Positions 23,380-38,698 of a DNA stretch of 64,000 nucleotides are shown here, piece after piece. Source of the DNA: Whitmania pigra (lineage: Eukaryota > Annelida > Clitellata > Hirudinida > Haemopidae); NCBI GenBank assembly GCA_021613335.1, contig JAJTWR010000231.1, positions 3,695,001-3,759,000 of the forward strand. Direction: 5' to 3'. Both the position numbers and the translations under genes were made by a program. The notes beneath the pieces were generated by a model that made no database searches, was not told the origin of the DNA, and saw nothing but the letters and a program-made list of their open reading frames with translations. Position 1 is the stretch's first letter; each line of letters begins with the position of its first letter.

Positions 23380-26355
23380 ATCATCATCATAGCAATGTCC
23401 CTCGAATTTCCTTCCGATGAACGCAGTTTTCAGAGCAATTTTTAGAACTTCAGAGCATTAAAAGTAATCCAAACTTTATGAATTTTCAATTTTAAACTTT
23501 AATTCCATATTAACGAAATATTAATTAAATTTTCTTGCTCAACTATTCCAGACTAAATTAAACGACAGACGCCTTTTGCTAATATGCAAGCCACAAGAAT
23601 CCTGGATCTTCAATTTTATTTGTTATAGCTTTTTTTATTTTTAATTTCCAAGATAAAATTCAATCAAATGGAGCTAATTTAAGGGGTTGTCGTTCCATCT
23701 CGGAGTCGTGATTTCCGAAGACTTGCACTCCAGTTGCTGGAGATGATGACGACGACGACGATGATGATGATATTGAAGAGTGTTACGATGAAACTGGTGC
23801 ACGCATGCATCTCTTTGCTCATTAATGAAAATACACGCTGACTACACATTCAAGTTGATTATTTAATTAAATGACTGTAGAATAAATATATGTAAAACGC
23901 CATAAACCAACAACTTATTTAGAAATTTTTATGTGAGCCATTAAGAACTGCAATTTCATTATTCGCATCAAATTTCTGTTACTTCTATTTTTGACTTTGT
24001 TCGTTCATTGGTTCAATTATTTTTTTTACCAACAATGACTTTAAGCACCAACAAATTTAACTTTTGAAGGTTATTTTTAAATTGTCAATTTGTCAGTCAA
24101 ATCCATATAATTCAAGAGGTAATTGTCTATTATTCAGGTGCTTAACTTTCAGTCACTCACCAACCATCCTTGTTATCCTTATTATCTTAGCGGTGTAAGA
24201 GACAACAAACAAACAAAGCCAGATCGTCGAGCACGTAAGAAATCTTAAATCTTTCTCTTCCTGAATTTCTTCACCTTCGCGTTCAAGGTCAAAACATGTT
24301 TCAAGCATGTATGTTTTGTCTTTTGCACTTAATTTCCGTGATGTTCTGACATGAATTCTTCATGTAGAATTGTTGAGTTCTTTCTACGTTATCCTACACA
24401 CAATGCTACCGGAGCAATGAAGCTCGCAATTTTCTTTTCCATGTTCGGCTTAAATTCGTTCGTGTTGCAATAATCTGTGCTCATCTTTTGCTGAATTATT
24501 CCAATCCATGACATCCTCCAAATCTGAACATAAACATTCAAAAGTGTTAAGTTATCATAAAGTGTTGTTATTATATTGTATTATTTATGTAATGTTTGTA
24601 ATATCCGGTCATACGAATTCTAGATACGACGGCCAAGCAGATTTAAGTCAAGGTGTCAGATTCAAGAGGTCGTACATTAATTATTCCAAATTCCGTTTAA
24701 CTACGACCTCTTCCCTCCCTCTTGTAACAACGGGCACAGTTTCATTTGCACCATTTTGTTGAGCTGACAAATCATATAAATCAACATCAACTTCATTTAA
24801 GCATTCAGCAAAATATCAGAAGAGCTCTTTCTGCCGTTTGGCAAATTATTATTTATATAAGCGGGTTTTTAATTTTTGGGCCCAAGGGAGCACTGTCGGT
24901 GTTGATGAACATGCATATTTGACACGACTCTTGAATAAATCCGTTCAAGCAATTCTGACTGAACTGAATGATAATTGTAGATCATGTGGAAGAATTTTGA
25001 ATGTTTTTGTTGATCGAGGTAACATTTTATCAACTTTAAAAGACTGGTAGAAGAAAATTATTGGAAATCTCTGCAAATTGCTTTCCGAGACATTGAGTAT
25101 TTTAAGGCCTTTAAGGTAAACTGGAATGGATGGCAGAATAAATCTCTGGAAGACAATTTCAAAATGTGAACTTCGAATTGACAGGAAACAATTTTTTATG
25201 AAATTAATTAATGTCAATAATTTTTAACTGCCGTCCTGGGCTGATTTAGGCATAGTCGTGTCATTGCGCGGAGGATTTACGTAAGAGGATAGCACGGTGC
25301 AGTTGGTCGGTGATAGTCTGCAAACCCGACAAACAAAATAAAAACAGTCGCACATCCCGACCGCCATTAAATACGGGAAAACACAGAAACTACACCAAAC
25401 AGAAAACATTATTTTTTGGTAGTCATTGGAGGACAGAGGCTGCTTTGTGGGTCTCCAGACTGCAACGTGCTGGGTAAATACGACCCTTTTGTCAATAATT
25501 GTCAAAACTTTTTCAAATCTCTTCCTCCCTAATTTGTTCCTAGTTTTTCTCCCTAGATTCTTGAAAAACCTTTCATTCAAATAAACCTTCGAACTTTTTT
25601 CAAATCAAAGACTCAAATTGATTTGTCTCCAGCTTCAAAAAAACCGAATAAGAGGAATTTGAATTTCCAGACGCTCTTGTAATTAAATTATCCCTACTCT
25701 AAACTAAGTTTTTTTTTTATTAAAAATGTAATTTGCAATTTTGTAGCAAGGCGGAGAAACTTCATTTATTCATAAGCACGTTTATAAATTTCATTTTAGT
25801 TTTGTTAAGATTAAAAATTATTTGTGTACGTTTCAACGAAATGACTATTTCTGAGCTTCAGATAGCATGTGTTAAGTAAAATTGTTGTTTGTTTGGGAGC
25901 TTTGTTTACATTCGGTTTTCGTTTTACAAATAAAAAGAATGTTCAGAGGAATTCATTCAAGACTGGCAAAGTTTGGAATTTTAATGATACTGCGCATAAA
26001 AGATTATTCAGACAGTTGTCTGCTATCTTATTTTATGCATCCTAGAAGTCATCTTGATTGTAAATCTTTCGGTTATGTACTGTGATTTTCAAAAATTACA
26101 ATTTTTACAAGTTCAATTTTATGGTCAGCATTTGTATTTTCGTTGTGGTTGTTTCATGTTTACCTTGTGCAATTTTTGATATGGATTTGTTAAAGTGTTG
26201 TAAAGGTTTTGATTATGCTTTGAAAGTTTCTAACAAACATTTTTATTATCTATTTTATGTCTATAATGGCTCGTTGAATGCTTGTTATACATTGAGGAGA
26301 GTGGTGGCTCAAATTGTGAATATCCCAGTGCTAAAGATAAAATAAAAAATTGCAG
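23380..26355. other. Gene-free stretch; may hide the first exon of ILF2
   Basis: Several 60-120-codon frames occur here (24508, 24838, 25224 minus, 25882, 26082), but none has splice context or a recognised domain. The next gene, ILF2, lacks its start exon in my model, and that exon should lie somewhere in this interval. A GAC/GAT microsatellite lies at 23740-23775. Confidence 0.4.
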
Positions 26356-29872
<3,517 letters not shown>

Positions 29873-29918
29873 ATGCCAGCCATGATAACAGTTTCCTAAA
29901 TTTATTCTTTCAGATTCA

Positions 29919-29924
29919 AATAAA
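29919..29924 (+). terminator. Polyadenylation signal of ILF2
   Basis: AATAAA 47 bases after the ILF2 stop codon, the first such hexamer on the plus strand. The convergent PDIA3 stop lies 273 bases further. Confidence 0.6.
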
Positions 29925-30196
29925 CAGAAAAACAAGCAAACACCAAATAATGTCCCTTTTCCATTTGAGTGCTTCAACATTATGGCAAAACCAGACACCA
30001 ACATACTACACACATGACACACCAACATCGTTGCTCAAATACAAGAAATAACTTAAGACCATAACAATGTGTTGTTTAGAGTAGAATTAGTTGGTTGTTG
30101 ATCAAGCACTGTGCATTTGAATGGTCTTACAGTCACAGATATAAAATATAATTACAGAGTTGATGGTAAAAGCATCTAAGTCTGTATTCCACATGA

Positions 30197-33076
30197 TTAC
30201 AGGTCCACCTTCTTTTGTTTGATCTTCTTTCCATCTCTGGAGTACTTGGTCAGAGGAGTGGTTGCCTCCTTGGCAATGTACTTGATGAAGTCATCCACTT
30301 CTCTGCCACCCTGCTCAAGCAAATTAATCATTTGTCATTTTCATTGCAGTTACTTGAGTAATAGGACACATAATTTCCCAATAAACACTTCTTAAGAGAC
30401 ATCTCGAGTAACGTCTTACAAACCTCATAGCGCTTGGGGTTCTTTTTAGCCCCTTTGGGTGCAAAATAAATGGTTGGGAACCCTTTCACATCATATGGAG
30501 CAGGAACATCATTGGCTGTGGCATCCATCTTGGCAATAACTATGTCACTCTCCTCAGAAAGCTAGTAGTAAAAAGGATAGATTTTATTTTTCTGACCTGT
30601 ATTGGTGTAATAAAATGCTGCAATATTCAATTAGCAAACCTTCTGGGCAAGTTCTTCATATTTGGGTGCCAAAGATTTGCAGTGTCCACACCATGGGGCA
30701 TAGAATTCAATGAGAACATCCTTGGTGTCGTCGTTCACGATTTTGTCAAACTCTTCAGCAACCACCACCTGAAATGAAAATGAATCAAATTACTAGAAAG
30801 AGCAAATACAAAGATATCTCAGTATATTTCAAGTTACCTTGACTGGGGCATCATTGGAAGTTGGGATTGGTTCAGACTTCAGGTAGGGCTTCAGCTTCCC
30901 TTCCAAGACGTCGTTGGCGAACTTCTCCAGGTTGTCAACACTGAAAATAGGAACACATACAACAATTATAACAATTCCCACCACATTAACAGAATTTACC
31001 AACTTACTTGAAATCTCCATTGAATGGATATTTCTCTCCTTTGAGACCTTTAGCCGTTACAACATTCTTATCTTGTGACCAGCTGAGGCCATGCTCAGAG
31101 ATTTCATGACTAAATTGGTCGGCATTAGAGATGGCAAAATGAATGTCTTTCTTGGCTTCAGCAAACTTCTTGGCAACTTTCATGATTCTAAATTAGAATA
31201 ATTTAAGATTTGTATTCAAGATAACCTAAATGAATTAAGCTAATACCATATGAGTGAATTAACACAACAAAACAATGGTAAACCTGTTCCTCCAGTAGTT
31301 TGTTCCCTTGAGATTTTTTACGTAGTCAACGTCGTAATAAACGACAACGAGAGGAGTCTTGAACTGATCAGCATTGCTAGGAGTTCTGAGACCAACCAGA
31401 CCATGGCTGAAAATTCAGAATTTTACCACTGTTAAATATGTTATGCATCTTAAAAATATTGACAGCAAACATAATTATCACAGACAATTTGTGAACATAC
31501 ATTGCAAGAGATAAATATGTGTGCAAGCAAAAATGGCTGCATTTAAGTTTTTCTTTTACCAAAGCAATAAAATGAGGACATGGTAATTGATTACTTAATG
31601 TGCTTTAACTTTGTTGCAGCTCCTCTCAGAGTTTACGACCCAGCTCGTCAATCCATCACACATTCTCATACTAACATGTTATCCTTGACCCAGGAGTCCA
31701 AAGTGGCCTGCTCAAAAGCGCCTTCATATGCAACTTCTGTTGGCTCCAGTTTGGTATGAAGTTTAGGAGGTTGGTAGATGACAATTGTACTGCAGTAAAA
31801 ATAAAGTTAGCCATCTGAATATTACCAAAATATGAACAATGTAACAAATAAGAAATTCCAAAATCAAGCCATACTTTTTGTGTTTGTATTCAACAAGAAC
31901 TTCAGGATCGAAGCAGTGAGCAAAACGATAATCGTCACTGAGGGCTGAAGCAAGCTTTTGGAAAACAACATTTCCTTCAGAAGTGGAAGACTCGAAGAAA
32001 CCTGAGACGTGAAATTTACATTAAAATGTATTGAAAAACTGCAAATGGACTCTATGGCTTACGAATCAAATAATTAAATGAATAACAAATAAATCACTAA
32101 TTGACATTCCAACAATGGACCCACCAACTACACTGTGTTCGGTATTGTCCAAGAATTTCTTAACATCTGCGATACTCTTTAATTCCTTGGAAGCTGGTCC
32201 AGCTTTATTCCTCATGTACTTCACGATTCCATCTGCCATTTAAAAAAAATTTCTTAAATTCCAACATGTAAAGCTATTACAACATCCGAATCTAACCGGC
32301 ATCTCTGGGTCCTTCATAATCTGAAAATTTTTCTCCATTCTTGAAGATTTTCAGGGTAGGATAACCTGAAACGTCATACTGCCCACATGTCTCTTTGCCT
32401 TCTTCAGTGCAGTCAACCTAAAAATCACATCATGACATTAATAGTCAATATTAACATTTATTTTGAGTTTAAAGGTTTTGTTGCAGCAGATTATATACAG
32501 CAGGTGCAGATGATGAAGCTCTAGGATTTATGTTTTTGGATCTCTTATGAAGTGAAACAATCACAATTGATTCAACCAGCCATTACAATTTACAATCCAC
32601 TGTAACTATAAAAGAATTACCTATGCCACAATAAAATATTAAACTAAAGCTAAACATTAAGATCTATACAAAATTACAGAGCATCACCTCAGCAAGAATC
32701 ACAGGTGGATCATTGTTTTTCAAAATAGAAGCAGCTTTCTCAAATTCTGGGGCAAGTTTCTTGCAGTGACCACACCTTTTTAAAAAATGTATTTTAAACG
32801 TAAGTCAGTAAATCAATCCGATACCTAAATATTATGAGAACTAATACAAATTCAAATCATGTTCAATAAATCAATGTAACTCAATAAGTGTGTTGCAGAT
32901 GAAGCAGATATCCAGAACACTCACCAAGGTGCATAAAACTTCACGAGAGAAACTTCGTAACCACTCATCTTCGCCTGGAAATCGCTATCACCCAAAACAA
33001 TAACATCTCCATCTCCTCTTACGAGAGTAAGTGCGTAAAGAAGGAATGAAATTTTCAAGATGCTACTGGATGTCAT
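30197..33076 (-). CDS. PDIA3: Protein disulfide-isomerase A3 (ERp57)
   Basis: ERp57 makes and shuffles disulfide bonds in glycoproteins held by calnexin/calreticulin in the ER lumen. Twelve exons (minus strand, in gene order): 33076-32925, 32775-32688, 32417-32297, 32232-32125, 32001-31875, 31789-31676, 31406-31284, 31187-31008, 30940-30838, 30768-30640, 30561-30424 and 30310-30197, giving 498 residues against 505 in human. A hydrophobic signal peptide covers residues 5-18. Thioredoxin domains a and a' carry Trp-Cys-Gly-His-Cys at 51-55 and 398-402; b and b' lie between, with Tyr-Tyr-Asp-Val-Asp-Tyr and Asn-Tyr-Trp-Arg-Asn-Arg of ERp57. The first active site is split by an intron within the Trp codon. 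The protein ends Lys-Val-Asp-Leu, a departure from KDEL/QEDL. Confidence 0.97.
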
Positions 33077-33239
33077 CTTTCAGACGCCTGTCTAAACTAG
33101 CACAAACACTACAAGGCAGTGAAGTCGGAATAAAATCTCCTAAAGTAACGATAAGAAACAGCACCTGCGATAAACGTAACACGAGAAAATGATGGATTTA
33201 TAACAAGCAAAGTTGTGTGTAAGGCAACTCGCTGTCGAC

Positions 33240-33275
33240 CTGTGATTGGTCACTACTATGCCACGTGGTATCTCA
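33240..33275. promoter_or_regulatory. Inverted CCAAT box and CCACGTGG palindrome upstream of PDIA3
   Basis: About 170-200 bases upstream of the PDIA3 start codon, GATTGGTCAC (an inverted CCAAT) is followed 11 bases later by the palindrome CCACGTGG. ER-stress promoters combine NF-Y sites with CCACG half-sites bound by ATF6/XBP1, but the spacing here does not fit the standard ERSE (CCAAT-N9-CCACG), so stress control is a guess. Confidence 0.35.
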
Positions 33276-33289
33276 GGCTAAATAATCCA

Positions 33290-34640
33290 CTGATTTATCT
33301 TTTACATCAGCCAACAAAACTAAAATATTTTTTAATTAAATATTTTTTATTAAACAAATTATTTTAAAAATTGTTGTAAAGTGGACCTAAAAATTTGTTA
33401 ATTTCGTAGCCTTTTTTGCGTTTAAGAAAGCATTACATAAAAAAATATGACAATGAGTAATTCTACCAATAGCGTTTTGAGACGTGCCCGGGTGAATGCA
33501 GGTGGTCAAATATATCTGATGTTTATTTCGATAATATTCAGTCAAACGGTGTGTATGTATTCTCAGGCTTATGCTTATTTTTTATCTTTAGGCTTTTAAA
33601 CACATTTTAAATTTCTTTATCACGTTTGGGAATTGATTAGCATCTTGTTCCAGACCAAATGAATTTTGGCAGTTTATCGAGACGAGAAATGATTAAGTTG
33701 ATTTCAAAAAATAAGATAGCATGAGTGTTATTTTTAACATTGCTACTGCCTGATCAAGAAAATCCCCAATACTTTTTAGCACTTATCAGCATGTACCATG
33801 ATCAATTATTTACTTACAATTCGACAAATGATTTTAAAGACCGGGCTGTTTAGTATGAGTTAAGTTTAATGAAATATTTTTACTGAAACCGAATGGGATT
33901 GTGGTGGCCAATTTCCTTAAATATGATGAACCATTAATATTGCGTAGTAATGGGGGACTGTTATTTTTTAAAACAATTGCTTACCATTGTAGTTGCAAAA
34001 ACAGTTAAAGAAAATATTAACTTTATTCTAAAATAAATATGTTAGGTGCATAAAATCGATATTAACAAAAGTCATCGTAAAGGTGATTGGTAATGCTAGA
34101 ACAGGTGTATGTAATCATTTTTACCTGTGTCACGTGTTCCTCAGCAACCCGAACTGCTACATTAACTGTTTCGTTAAACAGCTCGAACTTTTTTTTAACA
34201 AGGACGGTTTTATCCAAAATACCTGAAATAATGCTGTTGAACTGCTGTCATTCTGAGATTTTAATGAAATAGGTTCATTTAATTAGAAAATTATTTTGCT
34301 TCGACATACTTAAATACACCTATTTGAGAAAGTATATGTAGCTTTAACAATTTTATTTTTAGACATAATCAATATTATAAAAAAAATTAAAACTGTTTTC
34401 GATTCTAATAGCAGTTTAAATACGTATCTTCCATGTTGGAAATGAGGCAATTTCTTATTTGCACTTATTCATGAGTGGACAACAAGCAATCAGTTCTGGG
34501 CAAACAATAAATTGCACGTGTCAGGAGTTTAAGAAGATTAGTGATGTACATTTAAATTTTACTATGCAAATCTTTAGAAATATTATTGTGTTTCGGACAA
34601 ATTGCCGATAGATTATACAACTTTACAACGAATTAAGACA
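33290..34640. other. Gene-free stretch
   Basis: AT-rich sequence upstream of PDIA3. The short frame at 34087-34272 has no support. No exon or element was recognised. Confidence 0.45.
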
Positions 34641-34649
34641 CAAATTTAA

Positions 34650-34830
34650 AATTCTGCACAGTGCTATTTTAATGTTTGTTGATTATTTGTGTCATCTGAA
34701 AAGTTTGATATTTTTGATGATATTCCATCATCAAGACCATTTATGTAGACACAAAAAAGTAAGGGGCCTAGTACAGATCCTTATGGAACACCATTCAGAA
34801 CAGGTAGCCATCCAGAGCATATTCCTCCCA
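34650..34830 (-). pseudogene. CR1-type reverse transcriptase fragment
   Basis: On the minus strand a short frame reads Val-Leu-Asn-Gly-Val-Pro, a TAA stop where the conserved Gln stands, then Gly-Ser-Val-Leu-Gly-Pro-Leu-Leu-Phe, Tyr-Ile-Asn-Gly-Leu, and about 15 residues later Phe-Ser-Asp-Asp-Thr. These are boxes B and C of a CR1-type reverse transcriptase. It is a different lineage from the 21-kb LINE (Asn-Gly-Val-Pro against Ala-Gly-Val-Pro). Only this core survives. Confidence 0.65.
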
Positions 34831-35254
34831 TCCCTACTTTTTGTCTTCTGTGGTGTATTGACCTTTTTTCGTGAATTTCGATTGGCTGATATTTTAGTAA
34901 AATTTGTTAGGATTGGCTGATATTTTAGTAGATTTTGTTAGAATTCAACTCTCACAAATATGGTTCGATGAGACCTGTTTGAGGATTATTGTGATGGTTT
35001 TGATGACTGGTTTCTGACGGTTTCCTGCGGTTTTTAGTCTAAAATTTTAGCTTGTAAATAAAGCTTTAGTTCCAATCCCTTGTTTCTTGTGAAGAACTTG
35101 GGGTCGGTGGTGGCAGCGGTACTACCTGTTACGGGCTTCGAGTGGAGGCATGATTTATACACCCATCTAAAGGCCTTAAGATCTAAACTTGTTTTGTTTT
35201 TTGGAACAAGTACAGGTCAACAACTTGACGCACATTCAGTAGTGCAAGGTCTTC

Positions 35255-36033
35255 ATGGCTGAAGCAACGGCTGAGTTCCTCACGTAACGAGCATTCGAGA
35301 CCATCAAAAACCTCCAGCGGCAGTATCATGAGCGGTTTTCTGACTTGGATTCAAAAGCAGAACAATTAAGACTGGTTCAAAACCAATTTCAAGCAAATGT
35401 AGCTAGTTGCCCAGATGAACTGCAGCTGGAAATTATTGAGTCGCAAAAAAATGAACTCCTTAAGGACATGTTCAAAAAAGAACTGGTGTATTTTTACCGG
35501 TTTTGCCCAAGGAAGACTTTCTTAATGTCAATACTTTTGCATCAAGGTACCTTTCAATCTTTGGGACAACATATTTGTGTGAACAAACATTTTCAAGAAT
35601 GAAATACGCGGAGAATAATTTGAGAGCAAACTTGTCCGATGATTATCTCAGGTCACTGTTGATGTTAGGGACATCAAATGAAAAGCCAGAAATGTCTGCT
35701 ACTTTGGCATCCGGGAAACAATTTAACCATTCCCACTAATGTGAACGTTCATGTACAGTTTATCAATATGTTATTAAATAATAACTGAATAAAATAATAT
35801 TAAATAAATAAATAAACCACATCTATAAAGAAAGTCTTGGTTAGACAAGTGAAGCAGATGTGTAATGAGAAAAACATTCCTCACCCAATGTTCCTGCACT
35901 GTTTTATTCACTGTATTATTTAACTTGGATTCTTTTTTCTTGTTTGGACCTCGAGTGTGTAGTCGGCCCTCAAACTGCTGTTTGGTAGTTAATGCGGCCC
36001 TCGGGCTGAAAAGTTTGGAGACCCCTGCTGTAA
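35255..36033 (+). mobile_element. hAT transposon 3' part with dimerisation domain and right end
   Basis: Frames at 35300-35490 and 35503-35739 together read like the C-terminal third of a GTF2IRD2/ZBED-type hAT transposase: Ser-Asp-Leu, Pro-Asp-Glu-Leu-Gln-Leu-Glu-Ile-Ile, Leu-Pro-Lys-Glu-Asp-Phe, then the signature Ser-Ile-Phe-Gly-Thr-Thr-Tyr-Leu-Cys-Glu-Gln-Thr-Phe-Ser and Arg-Ala-Asn-Leu-Ser-Asp-Asp-Tyr-Leu. A frameshift near 35.49 kb separates them. About 290 bases past the stop lies GAAAAGTTTGGAGACCCCTG, a hAT-type terminal repeat (reverse complement CAGGGGTCTCCAAACTTTTC). The left end and catalytic part were not found, so it is truncated. Confidence 0.75.
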
Positions 36034-36059
36034 AAGATGAAAGAGAAATTCCACCTCAA

Positions 36060-36480
36060 CTTCTTCTAAGCCCTCCTAATTTTTTCCAAATCAAAAGGTT
36101 TTTTATATGGGGTATATGCATAATAATTTTAGAGAGCTGAGATGAAAATTGAAAATTTTTTCTTTTTTTCTTTATATTTATTAAGTTTGAGCAACTTCAT
36201 ATTATTTTATGTCTTTGGCTTTCCAACTGAATCATCAAGATATGACTAGCGATGGAAAGGGGAAAAAAATTATGCGGTAAAAGTCTCTAACCGACACTCG
36301 TTTTTTCATTCGGCGGCCCTAATTTGAACCTATCCGAAATCAATTTCTAAATACGGCCCTGAACACTAAAGGGAACATTAAAATAAACTTTTTTTTTTTT
36401 ATATTTTATGTTTCATTGTTCACATATAAATGATGTTTTAAACGAATTCAAAAACATTTCAATTAAACTTGTCAAAAGTT
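36060..36480. other. Gene-free stretch with hAT-like scraps
   Basis: Contains CGGCGGCCCTAATTTGAACC and ACGGCCCTGAACAC, resembling subterminal GGCCCT repeats of hAT elements. No coding sequence. Confidence 0.4.
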
Positions 36481-36484
36481 TAAT

Positions 36485-36620
36485 GTCGTTTGCGCAATAG
36501 CCTATGTGCGCAAGAGTCTATGCAGGCAGCTATCAGTGTGAGCAATTGCTCATGTGTGCAATAATTTATGTGCGCAAGTGCCATGTGAGCAACCGCCATT
36601 TGAGCAACAGTCCGGTTACC
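36485..36620. repeat. Degenerate short tandem repeat around TGTGCGCAA
   Basis: About eight imperfect units of 14-18 bases (GTGCGCAAGAGTCTAT, GTGTGCAATAATTTAT, GTGCGCAAGTGCCAT, GTGAGCAACCGCCAT and others) follow each other. The phase is kept but units differ at many sites, so the array is old. It reads as a 60-codon chance frame on the plus strand. Confidence 0.65.
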
Positions 36621-36779
36621 GTCATTTTGAAGAAAAATGCCAGAACTACACTGATAGTTAATGTTATAAAGATTATATTAATCTAATTTTAAGTTTAACG
36701 TGTAAATCAAATAAATCGTGTAACATCTGAAACCTTGAATATTACTAACTACAACTTACATGGTTATACCATGTTTTAT

Positions 36780-37640
36780 TTCTGAGAATTGCAACAGTCA
36801 GAAATTATAAATCTCGTGATGAAGATATCTTGCAGCAAGCAGTGTTGTCTGTTATTAGCAGACTTACCATGTGCGTCAGTCCACCCTGGTGCTAAGAGTG
36901 GATAAATTTAAAGAAATTCACGATGTTAAGGCAGCCAAAAAAGTAGGTCTTATAATTAAGCTATGCCAGAAGAACCAATATTATTTATACAATATTTTTA
37001 AACCAATTTTTTTCCCGGCACTTGGAGCTTTCAGAACTGTTTTTACCACTGAGGATGATAAAGGAACTATTAACTGAAAATATTCTTTTTGGTAGGTCAA
37101 CATTTAAGATCAGAAAGATAGTATATAAGTTTGCAGAACAAAATAAAAAAGCTCATCTCTTTATCCACAAACGTCGCTGGCTTTGACAGATTTATGAAGA
37201 GACATTCAGATTGTTTCTATAATCGCAAGCACGATGCTACATTCTCTACTCAGCTTCAACAGAGTTGCTGTTGACTTTATTTCCATATTGGAAGATGTTG
37301 TTGACAAACTGCATATGGAAAGGATCTGGAGTTGTAATGAAGCAGAAATTTAAACAGTTCAAAAATATCATTCATAAATTATTTCCACTAAAAGCAAGAC
37401 AGGTTGATGCAATAACCTCTGGGGAAATAGGCAAACTTGTCAGTGCTGACATGGTGGTCACACATTTCCAAATAGCATCCCTTTTTGGGAATGCTTTCTT
37501 AGAATCCACTAGCATGATTAATACCATAAATAGCTTTAGAAAATCTGGTGTATGGCCTGTGGACAAATTTGTTTCTATTGAGGTAGATTTTCTGGCAGCC
37601 GAAGCAACAGATATGTCTGTGGATGTAGCTAGGTGTAGTC
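36780..37640 (+). pseudogene. pogo/Tigger-like transposase, internally deleted
   Basis: In order on the plus strand, in shifting frames: Arg-Asn-Tyr-Lys-Ser-Arg-Asp-Glu-Asp-Ile (36800), the DNA-binding helix-turn-helix part (Ala-Ala-Lys-Lys, 36930), Gly-Ala-Phe-Arg-Thr-Val-Phe-Thr-Thr-Glu (37022), the CENP-B-like second domain (Ala-Gly-Phe-Asp-Arg-Phe-Met-Lys-Arg-His, 37175), Phe-Asn-Arg-Val-Ala-Val-Asp and Asp-Val-Val-Asp-Lys (37250-37310). The DDE core is almost wholly missing, and the frame resumes with the C-terminal part, Asn-Ser-Phe-Arg-Lys-Ser-Gly-Val-Trp-Pro-Val-Asp (37530). Dead relic. Confidence 0.75.
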
Positions 37641-37679
37641 CTTGTCATTTGTATTACATTTTCTGTTTTATTAATTAAT

Positions 37680-38680
37680 TTTTAAGTTTTTACTTTTCAG
37701 CCTAACACATTTTAAGAAATGACCTGATGTAATCAATATGAATGCTTACTTTTCATTAACTTCCACATTCATTACTTCAGCTCACTTAAATTTGATATTT
37801 ATAATCTCATGATTAACGAATAAATTCTAGCAAAGATGATAAAATCCTGTAAATTTTCCTAACCTTGTCAAACTTAAATATGATAAATAAACAGCATGTG
37901 GTCTCAAAAGTGGGATTATTATTATTGGTTGAAAGGTTTTATTCAACCTCCATAAAAATGCCATAAATTGTCTTTTGCAATGTGATGTCACCTTCCAATG
38001 AAAGGGGTTAGGAGTTGCTATGTAAGTCTAGATCACAGAGCATTTACAAACGAATAAAACAGCTTTTTTTAGAAATAAAAGGAATTCTTAGATTATCTAA
38101 AGTTTAAAATTTATGCATTCCACAACAACAAAACTGGAATTAATTTCTCTGCTTGAGATTTTGCATTGAGACAATCAAAAAGCTTTTTTTTGTAAGATTG
38201 GTGCATCATTTATGGGCATTAGAGCATCAAGTATGCCATGGACTGTAATAGATGATTTCCTTTTCTACCCACTACGAATTTTGAACATCCTAATGGAAAC
38301 ATCCAATTGTGAAAATGAAGCTCATGTCATGGGGGGTGTAATGGCTACCTTTGACTTTATGTGCACCTATGTCATGTCAATTTAGTAACGGTAAATAAAA
38401 AAAGTCTTAAAAACAACGTGCCCTAAAAATTTGACATTCGCCTTTGAAGTTGCTCTCCCTTCTCGACAACCCTGGTTTAAATGCAATGATTTATGGCTTT
38501 CCCCTCATTAAAAAATACTTACGAAATATGTTGCAAGTTGGACCCTGTAAAAACTGAAAAAATATGTCCATACAAGAATTTATTCCCTGCTTCAAGTGGT
38601 TCATTTTATGAATCACCTGTGGTTTAACGTGCATTTTAATTTTATTCTTCAGTGACTTCTAAAAATAGTCTTTTCTGTAC
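37680..38680. other. Gene-free stretch
   Basis: Sequence between the pogo relic and TIMM22. No coding frame or inverted repeat pairing with the relic was found. Confidence 0.45.
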
Positions 38681-38684
38681 ACTA

Positions 38685-38690
38685 TTTATT
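38685..38690 (-). terminator. Polyadenylation signal of TIMM22
   Basis: TTTATT on the plus strand reads AATAAA on the minus strand, only 8 bases after the TIMM22 stop codon, so the 3' UTR would be very short. Confidence 0.5.
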
Positions 38691-38698
38691 AAAATTGG

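Noticed and set aside
24508..24762. Plus-strand frame with a hydrophobic stretch that might be a signal peptide
   Set aside because: Serine/threonine-rich rest without cleavage or peptide-precursor pattern and no splice or poly-A context.
25224..25580. Minus-strand 118-codon frame
   Set aside because: No domain, no acceptor or donor, low similarity to anything known to me; likely chance.
33240..33275. ER stress response element before PDIA3
   Set aside because: The CCAAT and CCACG parts are present, but spacing and orientation do not fit ERSE or ERSE-II, so it is listed only as a tentative site.
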